From Peristeroidobacter agariperforans (GTDB lineage Bacteria; Pseudomonadota; Gammaproteobacteria; Steroidobacterales; Steroidobacteraceae), in assembly GCF_004138335.1 (NCBI RefSeq), contig NZ_RYFW01000006.1, forward strand, positions 242,136 through 306,135: 64,000 nucleotides of DNA, in the 5' to 3' direction. The notes beneath the pieces were generated by a model, which was given only the letters and a program-made list of their open reading frames with translations, searched no databases and was not told the origin of the DNA. A program made the translations under genes and the position numbers. Below are positions 1 to 8,319 of the stretch, piece after piece (within the stretch, counting starts at the first letter, position 1; every line of letters starts with the position of its first letter).

Positions 1-450
1 CACAGAACATGACGCATGCACGACACAGCCGAGCACGCGCTCAGGCGGCATCGACCGAGTCACCCGGCCGTCGGGATCGACCGAGCTCAATGAGGTATCG
101 TCGAGCGTCACCGGCAAGCCGTGAAAGAACCACCACGGAATGCCATTCATCGCCGGCAGGATCATCGTCTCTTCATCAAGCAAAGCCGAGACAGACTCGG
201 CCACGCTCGCCAACGCTTGACCCTTGACGGCGAGCACCACCAGATCCTGTTTGCCGAGATCCGATGCACGATCGCTGACAGTGACGGCGGCGGCCTGCGT
301 GTTGCCGCCGCTGGCGAGACGCAATCCATACTGCCTCACCGCTGCCAGCGTCTCCCCTCGGGCGAGCACACTCACATCCTGACCGGCGTTCGCCAGTCGC
401 ACGCCCAACCAGATGCCAATTGCGCCCGCCCCGACGATCGCTATCCGCAT
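1..450 (-). CDS. panE: 2-dehydropantoate 2-reductase (ketopantoate reductase), N-terminal part, runs off the window
   Basis: The reverse strand reads from an ATG at 450 to the window edge without a stop, giving about 150 residues. The protein opens with MRIAIVGAGAIG, a Rossmann dinucleotide-binding loop (GxGxxG) at residues 7-12, and continues with VLAVKGQ and the MNGIPWWFFHG stretch characteristic of the ApbA/PanE family, which reduces ketopantoate to pantoate with NADPH in pantothenate and CoA synthesis. Only the NADP-binding half is present, so the catalytic lysine and glutamate of the C-terminal domain cannot be checked. Family members outside pantothenate synthesis exist, so panE itself is probable rather than proven. 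It is divergent from ccoN with about 90 bases between the starts. Confidence 0.8.
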   Translation of the reverse strand, partial: MRIAIVGAGAIGIWLGVRLANAGQDVSVLARGETLAAVRQYGLRLASGGNTQAAAVTVSDRASDLGKQDLVVLAVKGQALASVAESVSALLDEETMILPAMNGIPWWFFHGLPVTLDDTSLSSVDPDGRVTRSMPPERVLGCVVHASCSV

Positions 451-541
451 GACTTTCCCATCGACAGTTTGAACGCGGAGCGTAGCACCGATTCAAGCAA
501 TAGCCCGCTTTTACAAGAAACGCCCGCAGACGTTGTCGACA

Positions 542-2242
542 ATGCCCCGGCAACAAAGAGAACCGCGACAACGCGGGCGGGACTCGTCGTGGGAGCACAT
601 CTTGAGCACTAGCGTGATACTGGCGTCCGCGTTCGTCCTGTCGTTCGTGGCGCTGCTGGTGTTCATCTGGTCCCAGCGTCACGGACTGTTCAGCCGCGAT
701 TCCAGCGGCGCCAATGTCATCTTCGGCGCTGATGAGATCGGCCGAGCCGAAGAACCGGCGGTTACGTCCACAGCAGCCCATGCCCTGCAACAGCAGGTGA
801 ATCAGGTCTCCGGCAAGATGGCTGCCCCGGCGAGCGTCAGCGATCTGAGAGCGCGAGCCGCGGCTGATGAATCGAGCACGCCGGTCGTGTTCTTCATGTT
901 TTGTGCCGCGTTCGCGTGGCTGCTCGTCGCGACCGCTGCCGGTCTGCTCGCCTCTTACAAACTTCACGAGCCCGATTTTCTGACGCAGTACGCATGGCTG
1001 ACCTTCGGGCGCGTGCGCACCGTCCATCTGAATGCCGTGGCGTATGGCTGGGCGCCGATGGCAGGACTCGGCATCGCGATGTTCGTGCTGCCTCGCCTGC
1101 TCGGCCGGCCGCTGCTAGGCGGCGGCTTCGCGATTCTGGGCGCGGCGCTGTGGAATGCGGCGCTGATCTCTGGACTCGCAAGCATCGCCGTGGGCATCAA
1201 CGACGGCCTGGAGTGGCTGGAGATTCCGTGGCAGATCGATGTGCTGTTCGTGACCGGCGGCTTGCTGGTGGCGGTACCTCTCGTGCTGACCCTGGCGAAA
1301 CGCAAGGTCGAGCACTTATATGTCTCGGTCTGGTACATGGCCTGTGCGCTGTTCTGGTTCCCGGTGATGTTCGTCGTCGCAAACGTTCCCGAGCTGCACA
1401 GAGGCGTCGAACAGGCCACGATGAACTGGTGGTTCGGCCACAACGTGCTGGGGCTGTTCTATACGCCGCTGGCGCTCGCGGCGGTTTATTACTTTCTGCC
1501 CAAAGTGATCGGCCGCCCGGTCCAATCCTACAATCTGTCGCTCATCGGCTTCTGGGGCCTGGCGTTCTTCTACGGCCAGGTCGGCGGTCATCATCTCATC
1601 GGCGGACCGGTGCCGGCCTGGCTGATCACGCTGTCGATCGTCCAGAGCATGATGATGGTGCTGCCGGTGATTGCGTTCACCGTCAACCAGTATCAAACGC
1701 TGGATGGCTACTTGTCGGCGCTGCGTTACTCGCCGACCCTGCGTTTCATCGGCCTCGGCGGCCTGATGTACACCGCCAGCTCGCTGCAAGGCTCGTTCGA
1801 GGCACTACGCAGCGTCAATGCCGTCACGCACTTCACGCACTACACGGTGGGCCACTCTCACCTTGGCCTGTATGCGTTCGTGACACTGGTCTTCTTCGGC
1901 GCGATGTACTTCATCGTGCCGAGAGTCACGCGCCGTGAGTGGCCTTACCCGCGCCTCATCGCTGCTCATTTCTGGCTGTCTTCGACTGGCGTTGCCATCT
2001 ACGTCATCGCCTTGTGCGTCGGCGGCTGGCTGCAGGGTGAGGCCATGCTGGATGCGAGCAAACCCTTCATGGACTCAGTGGCGGTCACCTTGCCGTACCT
2101 CAAAGCACGCACCGTCGGAGGCGCACTCATGGGGCTCGGCCACCTGGTCTTTGCAACCCACTTTGCCTGCATGATCTTCAACCTGGGTCCACGGCGCGTT
2201 GGGGCAACGCTGCTCGGCGATGCGCCGGCGGGAGCACCGTGA
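542..2242 (+). CDS. ccoN: cbb3-type cytochrome c oxidase subunit I (CcoN-like)
   Basis: About 566 residues, polytopic inner-membrane subunit of a heme-copper oxidase that reduces O2 to water. Ligand motifs line up with CcoN: RTVHLN (low-spin heme), WWFGHN (CuB histidine), GGHHLIGG (CuB histidine pair) and THYTVGHSHLG (heme histidines near the C-terminus). The ATG at 542 is preferred; an in-frame TTG lies 9 bases upstream. Compared with classical CcoN there is an extra N-terminal segment, a first membrane helix followed by roughly 75 polar residues, before the conserved core begins near FFMFCAAFAWLL. The stop is one base before ccoO. NO reductases of the same superfamily are an alternative for such subunits, but the CcoO partner favours a cbb3 oxidase. 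Confidence 0.9.
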   Translation: MPRQQREPRQRGRDSSWEHILSTSVILASAFVLSFVALLVFIWSQRHGLFSRDSSGANVIFGADEIGRAEEPAVTSTAAHALQQQVNQVSGKMAAPASVSDLRARAAADESSTPVVFFMFCAAFAWLLVATAAGLLASYKLHEPDFLTQYAWLTFGRVRTVHLNAVAYGWAPMAGLGIAMFVLPRLLGRPLLGGGFAILGAALWNAALISGLASIAVGINDGLEWLEIPWQIDVLFVTGGLLVAVPLVLTLAKRKVEHLYVSVWYMACALFWFPVMFVVANVPELHRGVEQATMNWWFGHNVLGLFYTPLALAAVYYFLPKVIGRPVQSYNLSLIGFWGLAFFYGQVGGHHLIGGPVPAWLITLSIVQSMMMVLPVIAFTVNQYQTLDGYLSALRYSPTLRFIGLGGLMYTASSLQGSFEALRSVNAVTHFTHYTVGHSHLGLYAFVTLVFFGAMYFIVPRVTRREWPYPRLIAAHFWLSSTGVAIYVIALCVGGWLQGEAMLDASKPFMDSVAVTLPYLKARTVGGALMGLGHLVFATHFACMIFNLGPRRVGATLLGDAPAGAP

Positions 2243-2243
2243 C

Positions 2244-2828
2244 ATGAAAAGCGAGTCACGCCTCCTCATCGGCGCAATGGCAATGCTTGCCTTCGCAGCC
2301 AGTGCCCTGGTGGTCATTCCCTATGTGCAGGTCGCAAACGTCGAGCCCACACCGGGCATGAAGCCCTATACGTCGACCGAGCTGCGCGGACGGGAGCACT
2401 ACATCAGCAACGGCTGCTTGTATTGCCATTCGCAGCAGCCACGCGCTGCGAGCATGGCGCCCGATGCGAAAAGGGGTTGGGGTCGTGCATCGGTGGCGGG
2501 CGACTATGCCTTCGACACGCCGCATCTGCTAGGAACGATGCGAACCGGCCCCGACCTTCTCAACATCGGTGCCCGCCAGCCGAGCGTGCAATGGCATCTG
2601 GGCCACTTGTATCAACCACGCGCATATGTTCCCGGCAGCGTCATGCCGAGCTATCCCTATTTGTTTGTCATCAAAGATCAGGCAGAGCCAGGCGATGTGG
2701 TCGTGCAACTTCCGGAGGGCAATGCGCCGGCCGGCAAGGTCGTGGTCGCCACCCCCGAGGCTCAGGAGCTGGTGAGTTATTTGTTGAGCCTGGACCGGAC
2801 GCATCCCGTGCGCGAGCAAGAACGCTAG
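2244..2828 (+). CDS. ccoO: cbb3-type cytochrome c oxidase subunit II (CcoO)
   Basis: About 194 residues. A single N-terminal membrane anchor (LLIGAMAMLAFAASALVVI) is followed by a periplasmic monoheme cytochrome c domain with CLYCH as the heme attachment site and the CcoO-typical surroundings NGCLYCHSQQ, RTGPDLLNIG and HLYQPRAYVPGSVMPSYP, where the last methionine is the expected axial ligand. CcoO passes electrons to the CcoN heme. The ATG at 2244 starts one base after the ccoN stop, so the two are translationally coupled. The protein is a little shorter than most CcoO proteins. Confidence 0.92.
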   Translation: MKSESRLLIGAMAMLAFAASALVVIPYVQVANVEPTPGMKPYTSTELRGREHYISNGCLYCHSQQPRAASMAPDAKRGWGRASVAGDYAFDTPHLLGTMRTGPDLLNIGARQPSVQWHLGHLYQPRAYVPGSVMPSYPYLFVIKDQAEPGDVVVQLPEGNAPAGKVVVATPEAQELVSYLLSLDRTHPVREQER

Positions 2829-2837
2829 AAGCCCCTC

Positions 2838-3434
2838 ATGAGAAAGATCTCTCCTCAGCAGCGCCGCGAACACAGCGACCCGCACGAGAACAGCAGGCCG
2901 GTGCCGAGATTCGTGCTCGGGTTGGCGGGCCTCCTCGGGATCTATGGCGTTGGCTACATTCTGGTCGAGAACCCCAACACGTCTCCCGCTTGGGGCGATG
3001 GCCGCACGATGGCCGAGCTGAGCGCCGGCAACGCCGCTCCCGGCAATGCTACCAATGCACTCGATGGCGCCGCGCTATTCACTGCTCGATGCTCAGCCTG
3101 CCATCAGGCTAGCGGCACGGGCCTGGCAGGCGTATTTCCGCCGCTCGCCAATTCGGAATGGGTCAAGGGCGCCGAACGTACGCTCGTCGCAATCGTCCTC
3201 AACGGCGTCGAGGGCGAGCTGACGGTGAGCTCCATCAAGTACAACGGAGTCATGCCGGCATTCAAGGAAATGCTGAGCGACGACGAGATCGCCGCAATCG
3301 CGAGTTATATTCGAGGCGCCTGGGGCAACGGCGCCGGTCCGATTGCGGCGCAGGTCGTGACTGAAATGCGCAAAGAGACCGGGGTGCGTGGCCCGTTTCA
3401 CGGCGATGAAGAGCTTGCCAGGTTGGGCCAATAG
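2838..3434 (+). CDS. membrane-anchored monoheme cytochrome c, in the place of CcoP
   Basis: 198 residues with a charged N-terminus, one membrane helix at about residues 25-45 (PRFVLGLAGLLGIYGVGYIL) and a periplasmic cytochrome c domain with one CSACH heme site and a later VMPAF methionine ligand. It starts 9 bases after ccoO and completes the oxidase operon. Canonical CcoP carries two heme c groups and two N-terminal helices; only one of each is present here. No ccoQ and no ccoGHIS genes follow. It probably delivers electrons to CcoO/CcoN, but its exact role is inferred from position. Confidence 0.8.
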   Translation: MRKISPQQRREHSDPHENSRPVPRFVLGLAGLLGIYGVGYILVENPNTSPAWGDGRTMAELSAGNAAPGNATNALDGAALFTARCSACHQASGTGLAGVFPPLANSEWVKGAERTLVAIVLNGVEGELTVSSIKYNGVMPAFKEMLSDDEIAAIASYIRGAWGNGAGPIAAQVVTEMRKETGVRGPFHGDEELARLGQ

Positions 3435-3438
3435 CTTT

Positions 3439-4023
3439 TCAGGCGGTTGCCCCGGTGCGTCGACTGTACTCGTGAGCTCTGTAGATGAGGAGAGCGGCCA
3501 GGCTCACGGCGACCCCGACTAGAGCTCGACCCGTCATCTGCTGATCGCCAAACAAATAGTTCACACACAGCCGCGATTCGCTGACTTGAAATAACGAGCC
3601 CACCGAGCCAAACATCCAGCACAAGTTGCCGAGCATGAACATGCGAAGCACTTCGCTCATGCGCCGCCAGCTCAGCGCCAGCATCCACCCGGCGAACCAC
3701 CAGCTCGCGTACTTCGCGAGGGCAACGCCGGGTTGGAGCAGTGAGTTGTCGAGCGAGGCCGGGATCATCCAGTAGGCGGACACGCACAGGACCAACGTGA
3801 TGGCCGTTAGTCCACGATAGTCAATCTTTTCGATGACCCAAGCAGTCCCGCCTGCGTATGAAACCATTAGCGCAGCCGCAGCCGCTCCCGAAAGAAACAA
3901 CAGCGGAAACTCGAGCAGCATATGAAGCAGCATACGAGTCTCGATGAAGTGACGCACGCCATCCAGGAACAGCACGGATGGCAGAATCGTGAAGCACGCG
4001 GCGTATGCCCCTGCGCGCTTCAT
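3439..4023 (-). CDS. multi-pass membrane protein of unknown function linked to the SCO gene
   Basis: 194 residues, mostly hydrophobic, with about five or six predicted membrane segments and short basic loops (WRRMSEVLRM). No catalytic motif is recognisable. Its start codon overlaps the stop of the upstream SCO-family gene in an ATGA arrangement (4020-4023), so the two are translated together. It ends 4 bases from the convergent cytochrome c gene. The context suggests a part in maturation of the neighbouring heme-copper oxidase, for example copper delivery or assembly in the manner of CtaG, but sequence alone does not show homology. Confidence 0.7.
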   Translation of the reverse strand: MKRAGAYAACFTILPSVLFLDGVRHFIETRMLLHMLLEFPLLFLSGAAAAALMVSYAGGTAWVIEKIDYRGLTAITLVLCVSAYWMIPASLDNSLLQPGVALAKYASWWFAGWMLALSWRRMSEVLRMFMLGNLCWMFGSVGSLFQVSESRLCVNYLFGDQQMTGRALVGVAVSLAALLIYRAHEYSRRTGATA

Positions 4024-4745
4024 TGGCGGGTTTCTCGATACGATTCATCGATCGCACGTGCCGTTTCACGCGCCTGCAATCCCGCTCCTTCGAGCGCCGC
4101 CTGCCAGTTGCCATAGTCGTAAATTCCACGGACCTGACCGTACTGATCGATGAGGTGCAGTGCGCTGTTGTGAACGAATCCTCCCGTGCCGTCCTCGAGG
4201 GCAACGATACCGAGCGTCCGAAGCAGTCTGTCCGCCTCCCTCTGATCGGCCGGCCGTACCACACGCCACACACTCGCGTCTGCTCCGTGTCGTTGCGAGT
4301 AGGCGGCGAGTTGCTCTGGTGTGTCGCCGGCCAGATCGAAGGAGACCGAGAGCAACGAGACCGGCATGGTTTCAACCTGGCGCTGTAACTCTCGCTGCAT
4401 CAATCGAAACTGCGCTCCGAGCCCCTCGCACAGCCCCGGACAGCTCGTATAGATGAAGTCGACGATGTAGATGCGCCCAGAGTTCGCATCCTTGGACCAG
4501 GGAAGCCATCGCACGTCGGAGCTCTCACCAAGCGTAACCGGCGACGCCCACATCCGGCCTGCGCGTGCCTGTTCTCGACGCTGTGACTCGAACGTCCAGT
4601 TCTCCAGGCCGCTCGTCTGTTCGAACACGGCGAACACAAATGCACCCGCGAGCACGGCGCACACGCACGTCGTATTTATGAGCGCATCGGTCATCCTCGA
4701 GCCTGGCTTTACCCTGGTCGAGTCCGCTAGTACAGCCATGCGCAC
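4020..4745 (-). CDS. SCO1/SenC/PrrC family copper chaperone
   Basis: About 241 residues from the first ATG; an in-frame ATG at 4694 (MTDALINTT) is an equally plausible start. One N-terminal membrane anchor (about residues 22-41) precedes a periplasmic thioredoxin-fold domain. The copper-binding CPGLC (C102, C106) and a downstream histidine (VHNSALHLID, H192) are all present. SCO proteins insert copper into the CuA or CuB site of terminal oxidases or act as redox chaperones. The gene faces the ccoNO operon, which supplies the likely target. Translation is coupled to the membrane protein that follows it. Confidence 0.88.
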   Translation of the reverse strand: MRMAVLADSTRVKPGSRMTDALINTTCVCAVLAGAFVFAVFEQTSGLENWTFESQRREQARAGRMWASPVTLGESSDVRWLPWSKDANSGRIYIVDFIYTSCPGLCEGLGAQFRLMQRELQRQVETMPVSLLSVSFDLAGDTPEQLAAYSQRHGADASVWRVVRPADQREADRLLRTLGIVALEDGTGGFVHNSALHLIDQYGQVRGIYDYGNWQAALEGAGLQARETARAIDESYRETRQ

Positions 4746-4819
4746 TTTTGGCGGAAAAGGCGGTTCGGCTGTCGTGCGGCTCTTACGGTAGAGCTCTCGT
4801 CGCCACGCCCGGACAGGCC

Positions 4820-5054
4820 ATGAAGACCGAAGACATCAGGCCTGCCATTGGAACCGCCGTTCACGTGGAAAAGGTCGCGCTCCGGGACGACGAGGTCGCG
4901 CCGCTGTCTGGAGTTGCTTGAAGCGCGTGTGCTGGTGTTTCCTCGCATCGGCCTGAACGACGAAGAGCAACTCGCGTTCACCGACAAGCTCGGTGCGCGT
5001 GTGAATTTCACATCGCGCTTGCCGGGAGGAAACAAGAGCGCACAGGATGCTTTC
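4820..5054 (+). pseudogene. frameshifted remnant of a TauD/TfdA-family dioxygenase (N-terminal part)
   Basis: Reading from ATG 4820 gives MKTEDIRPAIGTAVHVEKVA and then RDDEVAPL before a stop. Switching frame near 4905 continues the same protein as CLELLEARVLVFPRIGLNDE, then EQLAFTDKLGARVNF and TSRLPGGNK. This is the start of an alpha-ketoglutarate/Fe(II)-dependent dioxygenase of the taurine/2,4-D dioxygenase family. A one-codon gap is also visible, because the family usually reads ARGVLVF where this has ARVLVF. Similarity fades after 5054 and the region with the iron ligands is absent. It is therefore a truncated, frameshifted relic rather than a working gene. Confidence 0.7.
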
Positions 5055-5283
5055 GCGACTCCGGACGCCGAATGCACCGCACCTGTGGCGGGTGCGGAGG
5101 CGTGGTCTAACTCTCTGACTTTCCGAGAACTCGACACGCCAGACCCGGGTGAGCCAGCGGGCTTTCGTTGCTCTGCAAAATGCTTTCCTGTCCCCGGCAA
5201 GCCATCATTTAGCTTCAAAATATTTCACTTTCAATCAGGAACTGTCATGATGCCATCTAACTCGGACAATTGTGGGCGCCGGA

Positions 5284-5297
5284 GGTAACCGGTTACC
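5284..5297. promoter_or_regulatory. 14-bp perfect palindrome, LacI-family operator-like, upstream of the TonB receptor
   Basis: GGTAACCGGTTACC is a perfect palindrome with the central CG typical of LacI/GalR-family operators. It lies 44 bases upstream of the receptor start codon, where a bound repressor would block transcription. No LacI-type regulator is encoded in the window. The link is inference from motif shape and position. Confidence 0.55.
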
Positions 5298-5340
5298 CCA
5301 TGCCGGGCGAACAGCTCATATAACGAATGATGGGGGACCT

Positions 5341-8319
5341 ATGTCGATGTCGAATCGTCGATCTGTCGTTTCTGCCGCTGTGACCGCGGCCTTGTTGAGT
5401 TCCGCCTATGTCATCCCCCTGGCAGCCTCGGCTGCGGAGACTGACCAGCAAGACACCCAGCTCGAAGAGATCGTAGTCACCGGCTTCCGCGGCTCGCTGA
5501 ACACAGCACTGGCTGAAAAGCGCGCGGAGACTGCGGCTATCGATGTCATCGCAGCCGAGGACATCGGCAAATTCCCGGACAGCAACCTGGCCGAATCCAT
5601 GCAGCGCATTCCTGGCGTGACGCTGTCTCGCGGCGATGGCGGCGAAGGCCGCAATATCTCGGTGCGTGGTCTGGGTCCACTGTTCACCCGAGTCCGGATC
5701 AATGGCATGGAAGCCGCTGCGCAGAGCGGCTCCAGCGATATCTACGGCGCCGGCAACAGCGGCCGCAGCTTTGACTTCAACGTCTTCCCCACCGAGATCT
5801 TCTCGCAGCTCGCAGTCCGCAAGACGCCTTCGGCGAATGTCGAAGAAGGCTCGCTCGGCGCCACCGTCGATCTGAAAGCGCCCCACCCGTTCGATTTCGA
5901 GCAGGATCGGGTGTTCACGCTGACCGGCCGCGGCGTGTTCAATACGATCAGCGAAGACGTCGATCCTCGCGCCTCGATGCTGTTCTCGCAAAAGCTCTTC
6001 GATAACACGTTTGGCGTCCTGGCCTCCGCGGCCTTCCAGAAACGTAACATTCGCGAAGTCGGTTATTCGGCCGTCGACATTCTCTCGGCCAATACCAACG
6101 CCAACAATATCGGCACCAACGCGGCCCCGATCCTGCTGCCCTACTGCACGCCGATCGGCTGGACCGCGACTGCACCGAGCCCCGTGCCTGGCAGCCGCGG
6201 AGCAACGGACACGAACTGCAGCTCCCGCACTGCCCGCTCGAGCAACCTGGACGCCTTCAACACGGTCTATAACTTGCGTCGCGAGAGTGCCCCCAATACT
6301 CCGGGCAGCGGCGCCTTCCTGCCTCGCCTGCCGCGCTACGTGAACTCGGAGCAAGACACCGAGCGCACTGGCGGCACCCTCTCGCTGCAGTGGAAACCGA
6401 ACGAGAATACAGACATCGCCCTCGATGGCCTGTTGTCACGCTATCAAGTCGAGCGCCGCGACAATTACATCCTCGGTCTGTCGTTCGGCCGCAATCTCAC
6501 CAACAGTGGCCAGCCGATGGTGTCGGTTCAGGACATTTCATTCGATCGCAACGGCTCGGTGGAATACGCCGTGTTCGACGGTGTCGACGTGCGCTCCGAA
6601 GGTCTGGTGGATCAATTCGTCTCCACCTTCGAGCAGGCGAACCTGACGTTCGAACACCGCTTCAACGATAAATTCAAGATCAGCGGTCTGGCCGGCCGGT
6701 CCAACTCAATCTGGGACGGCCCGATGCGTCTGCAGACGTTCCTCGACGCCATCGACACCCCCAACTTCACACTCGACTTCCGCGGCGGCCGCGAAACTCC
6801 GCTGATCGGCTTCGGCATCGACGTGAACGACCCGGGCAGCTTCGAGTACGCCCCGACCCCAGATGGTAATCAGACTGTGCTCGGCGGTTTCTCCACGCAG
6901 GGCAAACCGTCCCGCAACGTGACTCAGATCGCGAACTTCGATCTGGCCGGCGAGTGGCAGGCCACGGATCAGATCGCGCTGACGCTCGGCGGCCAGTATC
7001 GCGAGAACGATTTCCATGCCCGTAACTCGAACCTCGTGCCCTCGCAGGTTCCGGTGCAGGCGCTGCCGAACGGCGTGACCGTGGCTGACATTTCAACTCG
7101 GATCACCGATCTGGACGATCTGTTCGGAGCCGGCGCACCGGCGAGCTGGGTAGCGGTCGACTCGAAGAAATGGCGCGACGTGTTCAACTTCGGCGACATG
7201 GATTTCTGCGGCGTCGAATGCGGCGCCGGTCAGTCGCAGATCCTGGAGAAAGTCACCAGCGGCTTCTTCCAGTTCTCGTTCGACAGCGGCAGCGACTGGC
7301 GCTTCCCGGTCCGCGGCGATGTCGGTGTGCGCTATGTGAAGACGGACCAGACGGCCATCGGCCACATTCCTGTCGCCGCTCCCGCCGGCGCGCCATACCC
7401 CACCGTCGGGCAGCGCAATCAGGTTGACCGCGAATACAGCGACACGTTGCCATCTCTGAACGTGGTGGTCGATCTCACACCCGATCTGTTGGCGCGCTTC
7501 TCGGCGGCAAAGGTCATGTCACGCCCCGAACTCGGCAATCTGACCCCGACCGCAACGATTACCGCCACGACGCGCACCGGCACCGTGAACAATCCGTTCC
7601 TCGATCCGATTCGCGCCAAGACCGCGGACCTGAGTCTCGAGTGGTATTTCCGCCCGGGCTCGCTGCTGTCGGTCGCGTACTTCTACAAGGACATCGAGAC
7701 TTACATTCAGCGCATCACCAGCCCGGTCGTGTACACCGAGCTGGGGCTGCCTGACGCGCTGCTCGCTGGCACTCCGGCCTCGCCCACCGACGTGTTCAAC
7801 GTGAGCCGACTGGAGAACACCGACGGCGGTCCGCTCAAGGGCTTCGAGCTCAACGCGCAACTGCAGCTCGACATGCTGCCAGGCATCTGGAGCCACTTCG
7901 GCGTGCTTGCCAACTACACGCGCGTCGAATCGGAGATCGAGTACATCCTGACCAGCAGCGGCGGTGTCGTCACGTCCTCGACCACGGCCGATCTCGTCGG
8001 ATTGTCGAAGAACTCCGCGAGCGGCACGCTGTTCTACGATGACGGCGTCTTCAGCATTCGCACCACCGGCACCTACCGTGACAAGTACATTCGCGGTATT
8101 CCGGCTTCCGCTGGCAGCGACCTGCAGGGTAACGGCGACACGTTCTATCTCGACGCCGCGGCCTCGTGGAACTTCAATGACTATCTGACGCTGATCCTGG
8201 AAGCGCAGAACCTCACCGAAGAGCGCAACACGTTGTTCATCGACAGCGTCCGCGAAGACACGCTGTTCCAGACCGACATCGGCCGCACCTACACGCTGGG
8301 CGCGACGATCAAGTTCTGA
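5341..8319 (+). CDS. TonB-dependent receptor, probable carbohydrate type
   Basis: About 992 residues from ATG 5341, chosen because GGGGGA precedes it at the right spacing and a signal peptide follows (residues 1 to about 33, ending ASAAE). A plug domain comes next with EEIVVTGFRGSL and DIGKFPDSNLAESMQRIPGV, then a 22-strand type barrel ending in LGATIKF with the usual terminal aromatic residue. The DIGKFPDSNLAE signature is common in receptors of glycan-degrading Xanthomonads and Alteromonads. It imports a substrate across the outer membrane with TonB/ExbBD energy. The LacI-like palindrome directly upstream fits sugar regulation. The substrate cannot be read from the sequence. Confidence 0.9.
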   Translation: MSMSNRRSVVSAAVTAALLSSAYVIPLAASAAETDQQDTQLEEIVVTGFRGSLNTALAEKRAETAAIDVIAAEDIGKFPDSNLAESMQRIPGVTLSRGDGGEGRNISVRGLGPLFTRVRINGMEAAAQSGSSDIYGAGNSGRSFDFNVFPTEIFSQLAVRKTPSANVEEGSLGATVDLKAPHPFDFEQDRVFTLTGRGVFNTISEDVDPRASMLFSQKLFDNTFGVLASAAFQKRNIREVGYSAVDILSANTNANNIGTNAAPILLPYCTPIGWTATAPSPVPGSRGATDTNCSSRTARSSNLDAFNTVYNLRRESAPNTPGSGAFLPRLPRYVNSEQDTERTGGTLSLQWKPNENTDIALDGLLSRYQVERRDNYILGLSFGRNLTNSGQPMVSVQDISFDRNGSVEYAVFDGVDVRSEGLVDQFVSTFEQANLTFEHRFNDKFKISGLAGRSNSIWDGPMRLQTFLDAIDTPNFTLDFRGGRETPLIGFGIDVNDPGSFEYAPTPDGNQTVLGGFSTQGKPSRNVTQIANFDLAGEWQATDQIALTLGGQYRENDFHARNSNLVPSQVPVQALPNGVTVADISTRITDLDDLFGAGAPASWVAVDSKKWRDVFNFGDMDFCGVECGAGQSQILEKVTSGFFQFSFDSGSDWRFPVRGDVGVRYVKTDQTAIGHIPVAAPAGAPYPTVGQRNQVDREYSDTLPSLNVVVDLTPDLLARFSAAKVMSRPELGNLTPTATITATTRTGTVNNPFLDPIRAKTADLSLEWYFRPGSLLSVAYFYKDIETYIQRITSPVVYTELGLPDALLAGTPASPTDVFNVSRLENTDGGPLKGFELNAQLQLDMLPGIWSHFGVLANYTRVESEIEYILTSSGGVVTSSTTADLVGLSKNSASGTLFYDDGVFSIRTTGTYRDKYIRGIPASAGSDLQGNGDTFYLDAAASWNFNDYLTLILEAQNLTEERNTLFIDSVREDTLFQTDIGRTYTLGATIKF

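Noticed and set aside
176..1027. Long leftward open frame of 283 codons across the ccoN start
   Set aside because: Low-complexity, arginine-rich translation; it overlaps the well-supported panE and ccoN genes, whose motifs are clear.
4848..5288. 146-codon intact forward gene between the SCO gene and the TonB receptor
   Set aside because: Only residues 20-69 resemble a protein family, and the matching N-terminus is in another frame, so it is treated as a pseudogene.
5293..6354. 353-codon open frame antisense to the first TonB receptor
   Set aside because: It is a shadow of a high-GC coding region; no motif, no ribosome site, and the sense strand is a clear receptor.
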